Shown: positions 9,354 to 18,007 of the stretch, in pieces | Layout of the letters: each line of letters starts with the position of its first letter | Position numbering within the stretch: position 1 is the stretch's first letter | Source: Filimonas effusa | GTDB lineage: Bacteria; Bacteroidota; Bacteroidia; Chitinophagales; Chitinophagaceae | Direction: 5' to 3' | NCBI RefSeq assembly: GCF_004118675.1 | Contig: NZ_SDHZ01000001.1 | Location: forward strand, 2,852,001-2,916,000 | Length of the DNA stretch: 64,000 nucleotides | Position numbers and translations under genes: made by a program | Notes under the pieces: generated by a model | What the model was told of the DNA's origin: nothing | Databases searched by the model: none | The model's input: only the letters and a program-made list of their open reading frames with translations

Positions 9354-11246
9354 TTAATAGATGACGCGTACGTTTTCCGATCTCTTCTTTTCCTGGATAT
9401 CGGAAGCTGCTTTTACCAGTTGCAGGAATTCGGCGCGATAATGTTCTTCATCTTTACCCTTTGCCGCTGCCGCCGCAGACAGGATCTGGCTGTAAGAGAA
9501 ATTGCCTTTGTACTTTGAATCGGACAACTGCATTCCAAATGAGGCTACTGCTGCGGCGAAACGAAGGTTTTCGGAAGCGTTGTTGAAAGCAACAGGCTTG
9601 TCTTGTAATGTTTTTTCAAACAGAAGGCTTTTAGCCGCATCAGGCTGCTTGTATCTTAGTTTTACATTGAGCAGCTCTCCATCGAAATGGCCTTTGGCTT
9701 TCTGAGCCACTTTCTGATAACGGAGTTTATCGACGCTGTCCAGCTCCGGCGCTTCGCTGCCCACAGGGATGATCTCATATAAGGCGGTAACGGAATGACC
9801 GCTGCCCATATCACCTGCATCTTTTTTATCGTTGTTGAAATCTTCTTTAGCCAGGATCCTGTTCTCATAACCTATGAGGCGGTAGCCCTGTACTTTAGCG
9901 GGATTAAATTCAACCTGTAGTTTTACATCTTTGGCGATTGTGAATAAGGTTCCGCCAAACTCGTTGATCAATACTTTTTTGGCTTCGGTAATATCGTCGA
10001 TGTATGCATGGTTGCCATTGCCTTTATCGGCCAGCTGCTGCATTTTACTGTCTTTGTAATTGCCCATGCCGTATCCCAATACGGTAAGGAAGACGCCGCT
10101 TTCCCTTTGTTTTTCGATGAGGGAAACCATAGCGGCATCGCTGCTGGCGCCTACGTTGAAATCGCCATCGGTACAAAGGATCACCCTGTTATTACCCTGG
10201 GCCATAAAGTTTTCACGCGCGGTTTTATAAGCGAGTTCAATACCTGCCCCGCCTGCGGTAGAGCCGCCTGCTGAAAGATTATTGATGGCCGATTTAATTT
10301 TCATTTTTTCCGCGCCGCTTGTTGCAGGCAGTACCAGTCCTGCGCTGCCGGCATACACCACAATAGCAACTTTATCTTCAGGACGTAACTGATCGGTAAG
10401 CAGGTGCAGCGATGATTTCACCAATGGCAGTTTGTTATCAGCTTCCATACTGCCGCTTACATCTATCAGGAAAACGATATTACTTGCAGGCAGTTTGTCG
10501 TAGGCTATTTTTTTACCCTGCAAGCCAATCATTGCAACCTGGTGTTTAGGATTCCAGGGACAGGACGCTAATTCAGTAGTTACGCTGAAAGGATGTTCAC
10601 CTTCCGGCTGCGGATATTGATAGGAAAAATAATTAATCATTTCTTCTACCCGAACCGACCCGGCGGGAGGCAGTATCCCCTGTGAAAGATAACGGCGTAT
10701 ATTGCTATAGGAGGCAGCATCAACATCGATAGAAAAAGTAGAGAGCGGGTTATCGGTGGTCTTATGATAGCTATTCTCGGCTATGGCGTCATACGATTCT
10801 GTATCGAAACCGGCTGACTGGTAATATGCATTCTGATGTGTACTCTTGCTTAACATGACGCCTGGTGCAGCGCCCCTGATAGTGGCAACGCTGCCTGTAT
10901 AACTCATCTTCTTTTGAGTAGCATATCCTACTACAACAACCTCCTCCAGCTTATGTTCTGCCGGCTGCATCGTTACACGTAAGACATCTGATCTCTTTAC
11001 AAAAATTTCACGGGTTTCATATCCGATGCCGGAGAACACCAGTGTGGCCGTATCGGCTTTGAGCTTAATAGAAAAAGCCCCCAGATTATCTGTCGTTACC
11101 ACCCGTTTGGAACCTTTTATCTGAACGCTGACCTGATTGATGGTTACACCCGTAGGGGTTACTATAACACCTTTCACCACAGGATCACCTGGACCTGCAA
11201 AAGCCATTAACGTGGCTATCAGAAGAATGGATACTATGTATTTCAT
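9354..11246 (-). CDS. vWA domain protein with SusC-like N-terminal motif (YfbK family)
   Basis: About 630 residues, exported (MKYIVSILLIATLMAFAG). Order: carboxypeptidase-regulatory-like beta-sandwich (about 20-95); a SusC-type plug motif EEVVVVGYATQKK (about 100-115); the YfbK N-terminal domain with DVDAASYSNIRRYL; a von Willebrand A domain with MIDAS residues in IDVSGSMEADN and LCTDGDFNVG; and a C-terminal DUF3520-like part. The family binds metal and probably protein partners at the envelope; the exact role is unknown. I use ATG 11246 because it begins the signal peptide. The plug motif without a beta-barrel is unusual and is treated as a finding. Confidence 0.85.
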   Translation of the reverse strand: MKYIVSILLIATLMAFAGPGDPVVKGVIVTPTGVTINQVSVQIKGSKRVVTTDNLGAFSIKLKADTATLVFSGIGYETREIFVKRSDVLRVTMQPAEHKLEEVVVVGYATQKKMSYTGSVATIRGAAPGVMLSKSTHQNAYYQSAGFDTESYDAIAENSYHKTTDNPLSTFSIDVDAASYSNIRRYLSQGILPPAGSVRVEEMINYFSYQYPQPEGEHPFSVTTELASCPWNPKHQVAMIGLQGKKIAYDKLPASNIVFLIDVSGSMEADNKLPLVKSSLHLLTDQLRPEDKVAIVVYAGSAGLVLPATSGAEKMKIKSAINNLSAGGSTAGGAGIELAYKTARENFMAQGNNRVILCTDGDFNVGASSDAAMVSLIEKQRESGVFLTVLGYGMGNYKDSKMQQLADKGNGNHAYIDDITEAKKVLINEFGGTLFTIAKDVKLQVEFNPAKVQGYRLIGYENRILAKEDFNNDKKDAGDMGSGHSVTALYEIIPVGSEAPELDSVDKLRYQKVAQKAKGHFDGELLNVKLRYKQPDAAKSLLFEKTLQDKPVAFNNASENLRFAAAVASFGMQLSDSKYKGNFSYSQILSAAAAAKGKDEEHYRAEFLQLVKAASDIQEKKRSENVRVIY

Positions 11247-11416
11247 ATGCGGGATTTTCAATAGGATGCATGTGCCTGAAAAATTACATAACAACCTATA
11301 GTTTTTTTTCAGAGAATCCTATTCTTTGGTGCCAGCAGCAGAAACGGCATTATCGCGCGTGATAATATACGGTGGGAGTAACGGGTAAGGTACCGGAGGT
11401 TATATGGAAGCGCCGG

Positions 11417-11827
11417 TTACCATTGTTCGCAAAGAACAAGGGCTTCGCTGTTATAATAACGTGATGCGGGTTTATCGTTGATAAGAATAGCGTATTTGTA
11501 CATCTTTTTACTGCTATCCCATAGTATAAGATCTATTATACCGTGGACCTTTGGACTTGAGACGACGCTAACACAATCGCCCCAAAAGAAGGGAGAGGGT
11601 GTTATCAATTCTATTTTATCGCAGTGTTTCATTTTGAAAACACCTTGTTTCGTTCTAAGGATCAGGTATCCCTGTTCTACTCCTATGCAAAAACACAAGC
11701 CAAGATCGATACCATTTAGTTCATTTAGCGGAACATCAGGGTGTATAAGCTCAATCGAATCACTGCTGTGAGACCAAATATATTGCATCCACCTGCCTAT
11801 GTAATCATATAAATTATCGCAAGCCAT
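11417..11827 (-). CDS. Hypothetical protein, 136 aa
   Basis: I do not recognise this family. It is a soluble acidic-to-neutral protein with no signal peptide or membrane segment. It starts MACDNLYDYIGRW, contains alternating hydrophobic strands (LGLCFCIGVEQGYLILRT, HGIIDLILWD) and ends ALVLCEQW. It begins with ATG and has normal codon use, so it is probably real. It stands alone between the vWA gene and the short ORF at 11954. Small isolated proteins of this kind in Bacteroidota are often immunity or SMI1/SUKH-like proteins, but nothing here proves that. Confidence 0.55.
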   Translation of the reverse strand: MACDNLYDYIGRWMQYIWSHSSDSIELIHPDVPLNELNGIDLGLCFCIGVEQGYLILRTKQGVFKMKHCDKIELITPSPFFWGDCVSVVSSPKVHGIIDLILWDSSKKMYKYAILINDKPASRYYNSEALVLCEQW

Positions 11828-11953
11828 AACAAAACCTTTCTATTTATCTTATTCCAGTTCAACAGTCTTATTCCTATCAATTGCATCGCTTTCATAGCAA
11901 GCCTATTGTTGTGGCTGCTATATTACGTAATATAAAATTACGCTACCTTTCTC

Positions 11954-12034
11954 TTAATCCGGCAGTTTCACATTCTTCAAAACGCCCTCCCTGATAAACA
12001 AGGTATCGGTTTCTTTTGCAGGCCATACTTTCAT
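11954..12034 (-). CDS. Possible 26-residue ORF or gene remnant
   Basis: Starting at ATG 12034, the frame encodes a 26-residue peptide (start MKVWPAKETDTLFIREG, end NVKLPD) before a TAA at 11954-11956. An in-frame TAA lies five codons upstream, so it is not part of the next gene. The sequence is protein-like and could be the tail of a lost gene or a small peptide gene. There is no other gene between 11828 and 12088. Confidence 0.25.
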   Translation of the reverse strand: MKVWPAKETDTLFIREGVLKNVKLPD

Positions 12035-12088
12035 AACATGAATATATTAATACAAAACGGGATTTACTAATTTCTACCTTCCTATTCC

Positions 12089-12682
12089 TTAATACACGAT
12101 ACACCTGAGATCTGAATGATCTACTGATACAATGGGAGTAAAATGAATTTCCGGCAGTTTACCCGTCAATGGTTCATTGACGTTAACCAAACAGGGTGAT
12201 TCTATAAGAAACATGGGCCTTCTACAGATTATAATGCCGCCATAATAGCCCCCCACTGTTACATCGGGAAGGCGATCCAAAGGTTCCCGCTGCAAGTAAA
12301 CAATTATCTCTCTCTGCCGCTTTGGCACAAATATCATTTCATGCCCGATATAACCGCCGGCATGTGCTGTTATATGGAGCGTATCGGTTGGAATATCGGA
12401 ACGAAAACAGAAATAGCCCAATGAATCGGTTCTTGCAGTTTTCCTCAATTCCTGCACCAGCACGGAAGCGCTTGTAACAGGCTGCTGCAGATCATTTACT
12501 ACCCTGCCCTCGACAACACAGGCTCCTTTCGTTGTTTCGGATAATATGACGCATGGCACACAATGTTGTTTCCCGTTGGGAAGCTGCAGGTTTAGCGTTC
12601 TGCTAACCGGCGTGGTTTGTTGCGCGCGCAGGGAGCTCACCAGTAGAAGAGAGATAAGCAGCAACAGGGGTACTACTACCAT
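12089..12682 (-). CDS. Exported protein with carboxypeptidase-regulatory-like domain
   Basis: About 197 residues. ATG 12682 begins a signal peptide (MVVVPLLLLISLLLVSSLRA). Residues about 55-140 form a CarboxypepD_reg-like beta-sandwich (GRVVNDLQQPVTSASVLVQE, then DSLGYFCFRS and DTLHITAHAGGYIGHE). The C-terminal third has no domain I can name; it contains a cluster of Gly and Tyr (VGGYYGGIII) and several Cys. The protein lacks a barrel, an anchor and a plug motif, so it is probably periplasmic or surface-associated. It diverges from the sigma factor gene 172 bases away. Confidence 0.7.
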   Translation of the reverse strand: MVVVPLLLLISLLLVSSLRAQQTTPVSRTLNLQLPNGKQHCVPCVILSETTKGACVVEGRVVNDLQQPVTSASVLVQELRKTARTDSLGYFCFRSDIPTDTLHITAHAGGYIGHEMIFVPKRQREIIVYLQREPLDRLPDVTVGGYYGGIIICRRPMFLIESPCLVNVNEPLTGKLPEIHFTPIVSVDHSDLRCIVY

Positions 12683-12854
12683 TTTATTTTGGTGTATCAG
12701 GCAGGAGGTGTGCCGGGAACAGGCATGTGCTGCGATCATCCTTAAACATTTTGCCATATCACTGTTTTATAACCAGATGCGATGAATTAACATATTACAC
12801 AAAACATTACCCTAAAGATGGTACATAGCGGATATTTCTCTAATTTGGCGGGGC

Positions 12855-13427
12855 ATGGCAACAGTGAGACATATGGCAACGGCCTCGTTCCGCAGTGATG
12901 AGGAGCTTTTGACGGCCTTCCGCGATACCGGGGAACAGGACGTGCTGGCTACACTGTATTTGCGCTACACCGACCTGGTTTACGGTACCTGCCTGAAATA
13001 CCTCAAAGATGCCGAAGCCTCAAAAGACGCAGTCATGAATATTTACCAGGAACTGGTGAGGAAACTGCCGCTTCATGAAGTAGATAACTTTAAGGGCTGG
13101 CTTTACGTACTTACTAAGAATCATTGTCTTATGCAATTGCGTAAAGAGAAATCGAATATTATGGTTCCGCTGGAGTCTAATTTTATGCAATCGGAAGACT
13201 TTTCGCATCTGGATAACGTGCTGGATCGCGAGCAGAACTTTAAAAAGCTCGAGAATTGCCTGGAACGTTTACCATCGAACCAACAACAGGCAGTACGGCT
13301 TTTTTACCTCGAAAGCAAGTGCTATAACGAAATCACAGCGGCTACCGGCAACGACTGGAATAAAGTACGCAGTCTGATCCAGAACGGACGAAGGAACCTG
13401 AAAATTTGTATGGAATCAAATGGCTGA
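12855..13427 (+). CDS. ECF-type RNA polymerase sigma factor
   Basis: 190 residues. Region 2 (about 15-85) includes DLVYGTCLKYLKDAEASKDAVMNIYQELVRKL and FKGWLYVLTKNHCLMQLRK; region 4 (about 125-185) includes LERLPSNQQQAVRLFYLESKCYNEITAATG and the recognition helix WNKVRSLIQNGRRNLK. Such factors direct RNA polymerase to envelope-related genes. The next gene overlaps by 8 bases and encodes a membrane protein that probably controls it. No SusC/SusD pair is adjacent, unlike the classical PUL-associated ECF factors. Confidence 0.9.
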   Translation: MATVRHMATASFRSDEELLTAFRDTGEQDVLATLYLRYTDLVYGTCLKYLKDAEASKDAVMNIYQELVRKLPLHEVDNFKGWLYVLTKNHCLMQLRKEKSNIMVPLESNFMQSEDFSHLDNVLDREQNFKKLENCLERLPSNQQQAVRLFYLESKCYNEITAATGNDWNKVRSLIQNGRRNLKICMESNG

Positions 13428-14841
13428 ACAACAACACCATAATTATTTTACCCATACAGATATCGATAGATACCTGAGCGGACGTATGTCGGCTGCGGAA
13501 ATGCATGAGCTTGAAAGAGCAGCTTTACAGGACCCTTTCCTGGCAGATGCCATTGAAGGATACCGGCATACCCAGGCGGCGCTTTCGCAGCAACACCTGG
13601 CACAGATAACCGGTATGCTGCAACAGCCTGCCGCACCTTCTATGGTGGTACCTATAAACCGGCGCACCTTTGCTCCCTGGATGAAAATAGCAGCAGCCGT
13701 GCTGGCATTTGCCGCCACGGGTGTACTAGGCTGGTATTTTGTACAATCGCCACAAAAAACGGGGGCCCTGGATAAACCTTTGGCAAAAACGGATCATCCT
13801 GTAAAGGTTGAAGTGCCTCCGGCTATTTCTGCAGACAGCATTAAATCAACTGGTCCAAAACTGTCCGGAGACGCTGCCGTACAAGCCGACCTAAAACCCG
13901 CTGAAGCAGGCATTGCCCCTGCAAGCGGCACCAACGCTAAAACGCCTGTTGCCGCCTCCAAACCGGCGGCAGTTCAGGTAATGCCTGAAGCCAAAGAATC
14001 TGCCGCTTTGCCACCGCATAATATACGCCAGGAGGATGCTGTGATAGCAGCGGCAGCGCCTTTAAAAGCTTCCAGGTTACAGGATACTATTGCCCACCCT
14101 GCCGAAGCGCCCGCCCCCGCCAACCTGGCAACGGAACTCTCAGGAAGGGTTGCCGGCCTAAGCGTAAAATCTGCTGCAAGATCGAATGACCTTGATGAGG
14201 TAGTTGTTACCGGTTATGGCACTACCCGCAAGAAATCGGTAAACGCTTCATTAGCCAAAATATCCCAAACTTATACCTTACAGGGTAAAGTCGTTAGCGA
14301 ACAAGGCATACCGCTCGCCAATGTAGCCGTACGACCTGGCAATGGCGCGCCCACCGTTGTAACCGATCAGCAGGGATATTTCCGGATTCAGTCGAAAGAC
14401 TCTGCCGCTACAGTGCATCTGTCATCGATAGGTTTTAATTCTTCAAAGGCAAAATTGCTGGCAGGCACTATTACCTCCATTCAATTAGAGCCTTCTTCAC
14501 AATCTTTGGCAGGAGTGGTTGTAAAAGAAATGTCCACGGCCAAAAAAGAGGCGTTGCTTAAAGACAGCACTTACCCTGCAGGCGGCTGGGAATTGTTCCA
14601 GGAGTATGTAGCCAAAAAACTGAACAGGGCCATTGATACTACCGGGGGAGATCATTACGACGGGAACCTCGAAATAGAACTCGAAATCATCGTCGAAAAC
14701 AACGGCAATCCCAGTGAAATAAAGGTGATCCGCTCATTCGACAGCAAGATCAATGACCAAGCTATAGAAGCCGTTAAAAACGGGCCGCGCTGGATAGCCA
14801 ATGGCAAAAGGAAAAAAGCGCGCGTGATCGTAAAATTCTAA
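13420..14841 (+). CDS. Membrane protein partner of the sigma factor, with SusC plug motif and TonB-like C-terminus
   Basis: 473 residues. The cytoplasmic N-terminus (about 1-85; DIDRYLSGRMSAAEMHELE) resembles anti-sigma factor starts. One membrane helix lies at about 88-108 (WMKIAAAVLAFAATGVLGWYF). An Ala/Pro-rich periplasmic linker leads to a SusC-like segment (LSGRVAGL, then LDEVVVTGYGTTRKK), a CarboxypepD_reg-like domain (LQGKVVSEQGIPLANVAV) and a TonB C-terminal-like end (INDQAIEAVKNGPRW). The ATG overlaps the sigma gene by 8 bases, so the two are translationally coupled. I infer an anti-sigma role linked to TonB-type signalling; no FecR domain is visible. Confidence 0.75.
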   Translation: MAEQQHHNYFTHTDIDRYLSGRMSAAEMHELERAALQDPFLADAIEGYRHTQAALSQQHLAQITGMLQQPAAPSMVVPINRRTFAPWMKIAAAVLAFAATGVLGWYFVQSPQKTGALDKPLAKTDHPVKVEVPPAISADSIKSTGPKLSGDAAVQADLKPAEAGIAPASGTNAKTPVAASKPAAVQVMPEAKESAALPPHNIRQEDAVIAAAAPLKASRLQDTIAHPAEAPAPANLATELSGRVAGLSVKSAARSNDLDEVVVTGYGTTRKKSVNASLAKISQTYTLQGKVVSEQGIPLANVAVRPGNGAPTVVTDQQGYFRIQSKDSAATVHLSSIGFNSSKAKLLAGTITSIQLEPSSQSLAGVVVKEMSTAKKEALLKDSTYPAGGWELFQEYVAKKLNRAIDTTGGDHYDGNLEIELEIIVENNGNPSEIKVIRSFDSKINDQAIEAVKNGPRWIANGKRKKARVIVKF

Positions 14842-14860
14842 GAAGGAATGTTTTAAAAAT

Positions 14861-14899
14861 AGAGAGGGGGATGTCAGAACTACTGGCATCCCCCTCTCT
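14861..14899. terminator. Bidirectional terminator between convergent genes
   Basis: A perfect 13-bp stem (AGAGAGGGGGATG, 14861-14873, with 14887-14899) and 13-base loop lies between the convergent membrane-partner gene and exuT. On the minus strand it is followed by ATTTTTAAAA, and on the plus strand by TTTATA, so it fits both transcripts. Confidence 0.88.
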
Positions 14900-14915
14900 T
14901 TATAGGCAACTGTAA

Positions 14916-16271
14916 TTAAATGTTTACAGGTTTAAACTGAGGCACCAATGCTTTCATGATAACCCAGGCTATAACATATGATAATGCACATACACAGAAC
15001 ATGATCATATATGCTATTTGCGGCGTATCGATATAAAAGTCGGTTAACCGGCCAGCCAGGATCTGAACAACAACGCCACCAACACCACCGGCAAGACCGC
15101 CGATGCCTGTGATAGAGCCTACTGCCTTTTTGGGGAACAGATCGGATACTGTAGTGAACAGGTTGGCAGACCATGCCTGGTGCGCAGCTGCACCAATACA
15201 GATAACGGCAACAGCAAGGAAAGATGCATAGCTACCAAATACTTCCTTATCACCAAAGTACTGTGTTAAAAGCAGCACGATAGGGAACAGGGCAATGATG
15301 AGCATCGCGGTCATACGGGCTTTGTATGCTTCCCATCCTTTGTTCATAAAGAACATAGGAACACGGCCACCGAAAATACTACCGAAGATGGCAATACCAT
15401 AAACGATGAAGGTAGGCAGCATCACCTCGCTGGTTGTCATACCAAATTGCTTTTTCAGGTAGTCGGGTAACCAGAACAGCAGGAACCACCAGATACCGTC
15501 GGTCATAAACTTACCAACGAAGAAAGCCCATGTTTGACGATAGCTGAACAGTTTGCCCCAGGAGATCTTGGTTTCATTAACCGCAACATCCTCAGAAGGA
15601 GCAACGTGTACCGCAATATCATCGCTATTGATGTAGTCTAACTCTTCTTTCGTTAATTTCTTGTGTTTAGACGGCACTTCATAAATAGAGAACCAGAAGA
15701 TCAGCCACACAAAACCTATAGCACCTGTAAGGATGAATGCCATTTTCCAGCCCAACTGCGGACCGAAAAAGATCAGACACCAGGGAACAAACAGCGAAGC
15801 GATCATAGCCCCTATGTTAGATCCACTATTAAAGAGGCCGGTAGCAAGGGCTCTTTCTCTTTTGGGGAACCATTCAGCTACTGTTTTAATAGAGGCAGGA
15901 AAGTTACCCGCTTCGCCAATACCAAATAAGCTTCTTACAAATGTATGGGCAATAACAGTACCTCCTACAAAGGCGTTAAGGATACCAAATACAGACCATA
16001 TGATTAAAGAAAGGGCCAAGCCAATTTTGGTTCCTATTTTATCGATGACGTAGCCTGCGAGGATGGTTACACCTGCATAGAATGCAGTAAAGAATGAAGT
16101 AACCAATGAGAAATCGGTGTTAGTCCAGCCAAAACCACCTTGTTCTATGGGCGTAGAGAAAAACTCTTTCAGGTAACTGATCACCTGACGGTCCATGTAG
16201 TTGATGGTGGTTGAAAACAGAAGCAAAGTAGCAATCACCCACCTGTACTTCCCTATTTTACTTTCTTTCAT
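14916..16271 (-). CDS. exuT: Hexuronate transporter, MFS family (ExuT)
   Basis: 451 residues with twelve predicted membrane segments. The N-terminus YRWVIATLLLFSTTINYMDRQVISYLK is the anion:cation symporter (ACS) pattern with NYxDR, and GIGEAGNFPASIKTVAEWFPKRERALATG is the family's central motif. ACS members of this type import galacturonate or glucuronate with protons. It is the last gene of the uronate operon, 28 bases after eda, and it ends at the terminator at 14861-14899. Substrate assignment rests on homology pattern plus operon context. Confidence 0.88.
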   Translation of the reverse strand: MKESKIGKYRWVIATLLLFSTTINYMDRQVISYLKEFFSTPIEQGGFGWTNTDFSLVTSFFTAFYAGVTILAGYVIDKIGTKIGLALSLIIWSVFGILNAFVGGTVIAHTFVRSLFGIGEAGNFPASIKTVAEWFPKRERALATGLFNSGSNIGAMIASLFVPWCLIFFGPQLGWKMAFILTGAIGFVWLIFWFSIYEVPSKHKKLTKEELDYINSDDIAVHVAPSEDVAVNETKISWGKLFSYRQTWAFFVGKFMTDGIWWFLLFWLPDYLKKQFGMTTSEVMLPTFIVYGIAIFGSIFGGRVPMFFMNKGWEAYKARMTAMLIIALFPIVLLLTQYFGDKEVFGSYASFLAVAVICIGAAAHQAWSANLFTTVSDLFPKKAVGSITGIGGLAGGVGGVVVQILAGRLTDFYIDTPQIAYMIMFCVCALSYVIAWVIMKALVPQFKPVNI

Positions 16272-16299
16272 ATGCTGTTTTTTATCGTTGTTTTTTAAG

Positions 16300-16962
16300 T
16301 TAAGGCTTAAAGGACTGAACGGTTTGAATTACCTGTTTGGTAAGGGTTGCCAGTTCATCATACTTTTTATTTTTGATGATGTCTTTGGTCACGAGTTTGC
16401 TACCCATACCCACCGCACTTACACCCGATTTAAACCAGGCCTGTAAATTGGCTTCTTCCAATTCAACACCACCGGTAGGCATAAAGAACATAGAAGGGAA
16501 CAAAGATTTGATAGCATCTACAAAACCAGGTCCGAGGATATTACCAGGGAACAGTTTTACGAAGCGGATACCCATGTTTTCTGCCTGGATCACCTCAGTT
16601 GGCGTCATACAGCCAGGAACATACAACAATTCATATTCTTTTGCCACTTCAGCAACTTCAGGCACCAATCCCGGGCTGATGAGGTAGTCGACACCTGCTT
16701 CGGCGAAGGCCCGGGCATCGGTTGCATTTTTAATGGTACCAATACCTATTTCCAGTCCTGGTAATTCTGCATCTCTCAGCTTCTTCATCGCCTTGAAATT
16801 TTCCAGTGCAGCAGCGCCGCGGTTGGTATATTCTACCGCTCTAACGCCCGCATTGTATAAGGCTTTCAGGATTTCCAGTGAAGTGGTTTGATCCGCTTCA
16901 AAATACAGGGGCAGGATCCTTTGATCCAACACCGCTTTCAGTGAACTATCTTTTTTACTCAT
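16300..16962 (-). CDS. eda: KDPG/KHG aldolase
   Basis: 220 residues, class I aldolase that splits 2-keto-3-deoxy-6-phosphogluconate into pyruvate and glyceraldehyde-3-phosphate. The catalytic Glu is in RAVEYTNRG (about residue 40), and the Schiff-base Lys is in VKLFPGNILGPGFV (about residue 135); TGGVELEEANLQAWFKSG binds phosphate. The open frame extends further upstream inside kdgK, but ATG 16962 (MSKKDSS) gives the normal length. It overlaps the kdgK end by 8 bases, which implies translational coupling. Confidence 0.93.
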   Translation of the reverse strand: MSKKDSSLKAVLDQRILPLYFEADQTTSLEILKALYNAGVRAVEYTNRGAAALENFKAMKKLRDAELPGLEIGIGTIKNATDARAFAEAGVDYLISPGLVPEVAEVAKEYELLYVPGCMTPTEVIQAENMGIRFVKLFPGNILGPGFVDAIKSLFPSMFFMPTGGVELEEANLQAWFKSGVSAVGMGSKLVTKDIIKNKKYDELATLTKQVIQTVQSFKP

Positions 16963-17977
16963 AACGTTTGATAATAGATTGAACAGCGGCAATATCCTGG
17001 CGGGTTGCATCACCCACTTCCTGCAGTTTACCGAATGCGGCAGCCGCTGCATAGTTAATAACATCCTGTGGCTGATGACCATTGTAGAGGCTATAGATGA
17101 GGCCTCCCATAAAGCAGTCGCCACTGCCTACTTTGTCAACAATATGACCGGTAGAGAATACCGGTGATACATACTGTGTTCCGTTTGTATGCAACGCCGC
17201 ATAGTAATTGATACCACCGCCTTCTTTATCGAAGCGGAAGGTATTGGCTACTGTATGGCAATTTTTATATTGACTGATAATGGTTTCAGATGTAAGCACG
17301 GCGTGTTTCAGCATCGAATCTTTTACACGCGGTGTGATCATTGGTACATCAACCGGAATACCGAGCAGATCTTCGGCAGCCCATATATTACCCATTACCA
17401 CGTGGCAATGCTGAACAAGGCCGGGCATCACTTCGGGTGGCGTTTTGCCATATTTCCAGAGTTTGGCGCGGAAGTTCAGATCCACGGAAATGGTGAGTCC
17501 CAGGCGTTCTGCAGCCAGCAGGCCTTCTTTACATACCGCAACCACATTCTCGTTAAGCGCGGGACTGATAGCTGTAAAATGGAACCATTCTGCGTCTTTC
17601 AATACTTCGTCCCAGTTGATCATACCGGGCTTCAGGGAACCGAAAGAGGAATATGCCCTGTCGTAGATAACGCCGGCATGTTTCAGATCGGCGCCCTGCG
17701 GCAGGTAGTATGTACCAATACGTTCACCGGAATAGTGAATGGTGCTGGTATCTATTTTCTTTTCACTGATAAATGCTGCCACTTCATCGGACAGGTAATT
17801 GGCAGGTAGCGCTGTGCAATATTGAACGGGCACCTGCCAGTTCACCAATGCCTGCGCTACGTTCAGCTCTGCTCCGCCGATATGCACCGGCATTGCAGAC
17901 TGCTTGATCCATTCCTGTTGTAGTGTGGGAGAGAAACGTAAAAGTAACTCCCCGAAACAAAAAACTTTTTTCTTCAT
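16955..17977 (-). CDS. kdgK: 2-keto-3-deoxygluconate kinase, PfkB family
   Basis: 340 residues. The start KVFCFGELLLRFSP, the N-terminal IGGAELNVAQAL and the C-terminal signature DKVGSGDCFMGGLIYSL (catalytic Asp about 290) are those of PfkB sugar kinases of the KdgK type. It phosphorylates KDG to KDPG. It sits between kduI (30 bases upstream) and eda (8-base overlap), exactly where a KDG kinase is needed. Length is slightly longer than E. coli KdgK. Confidence 0.92.
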   Translation of the reverse strand: MKKKVFCFGELLLRFSPTLQQEWIKQSAMPVHIGGAELNVAQALVNWQVPVQYCTALPANYLSDEVAAFISEKKIDTSTIHYSGERIGTYYLPQGADLKHAGVIYDRAYSSFGSLKPGMINWDEVLKDAEWFHFTAISPALNENVVAVCKEGLLAAERLGLTISVDLNFRAKLWKYGKTPPEVMPGLVQHCHVVMGNIWAAEDLLGIPVDVPMITPRVKDSMLKHAVLTSETIISQYKNCHTVANTFRFDKEGGGINYYAALHTNGTQYVSPVFSTGHIVDKVGSGDCFMGGLIYSLYNGHQPQDVINYAAAAAFGKLQEVGDATRQDIAAVQSIIKRYE

Positions 17978-18007
17978 GTTGTGCTCACGATTGTTGGAGG
18001 CTATGGA

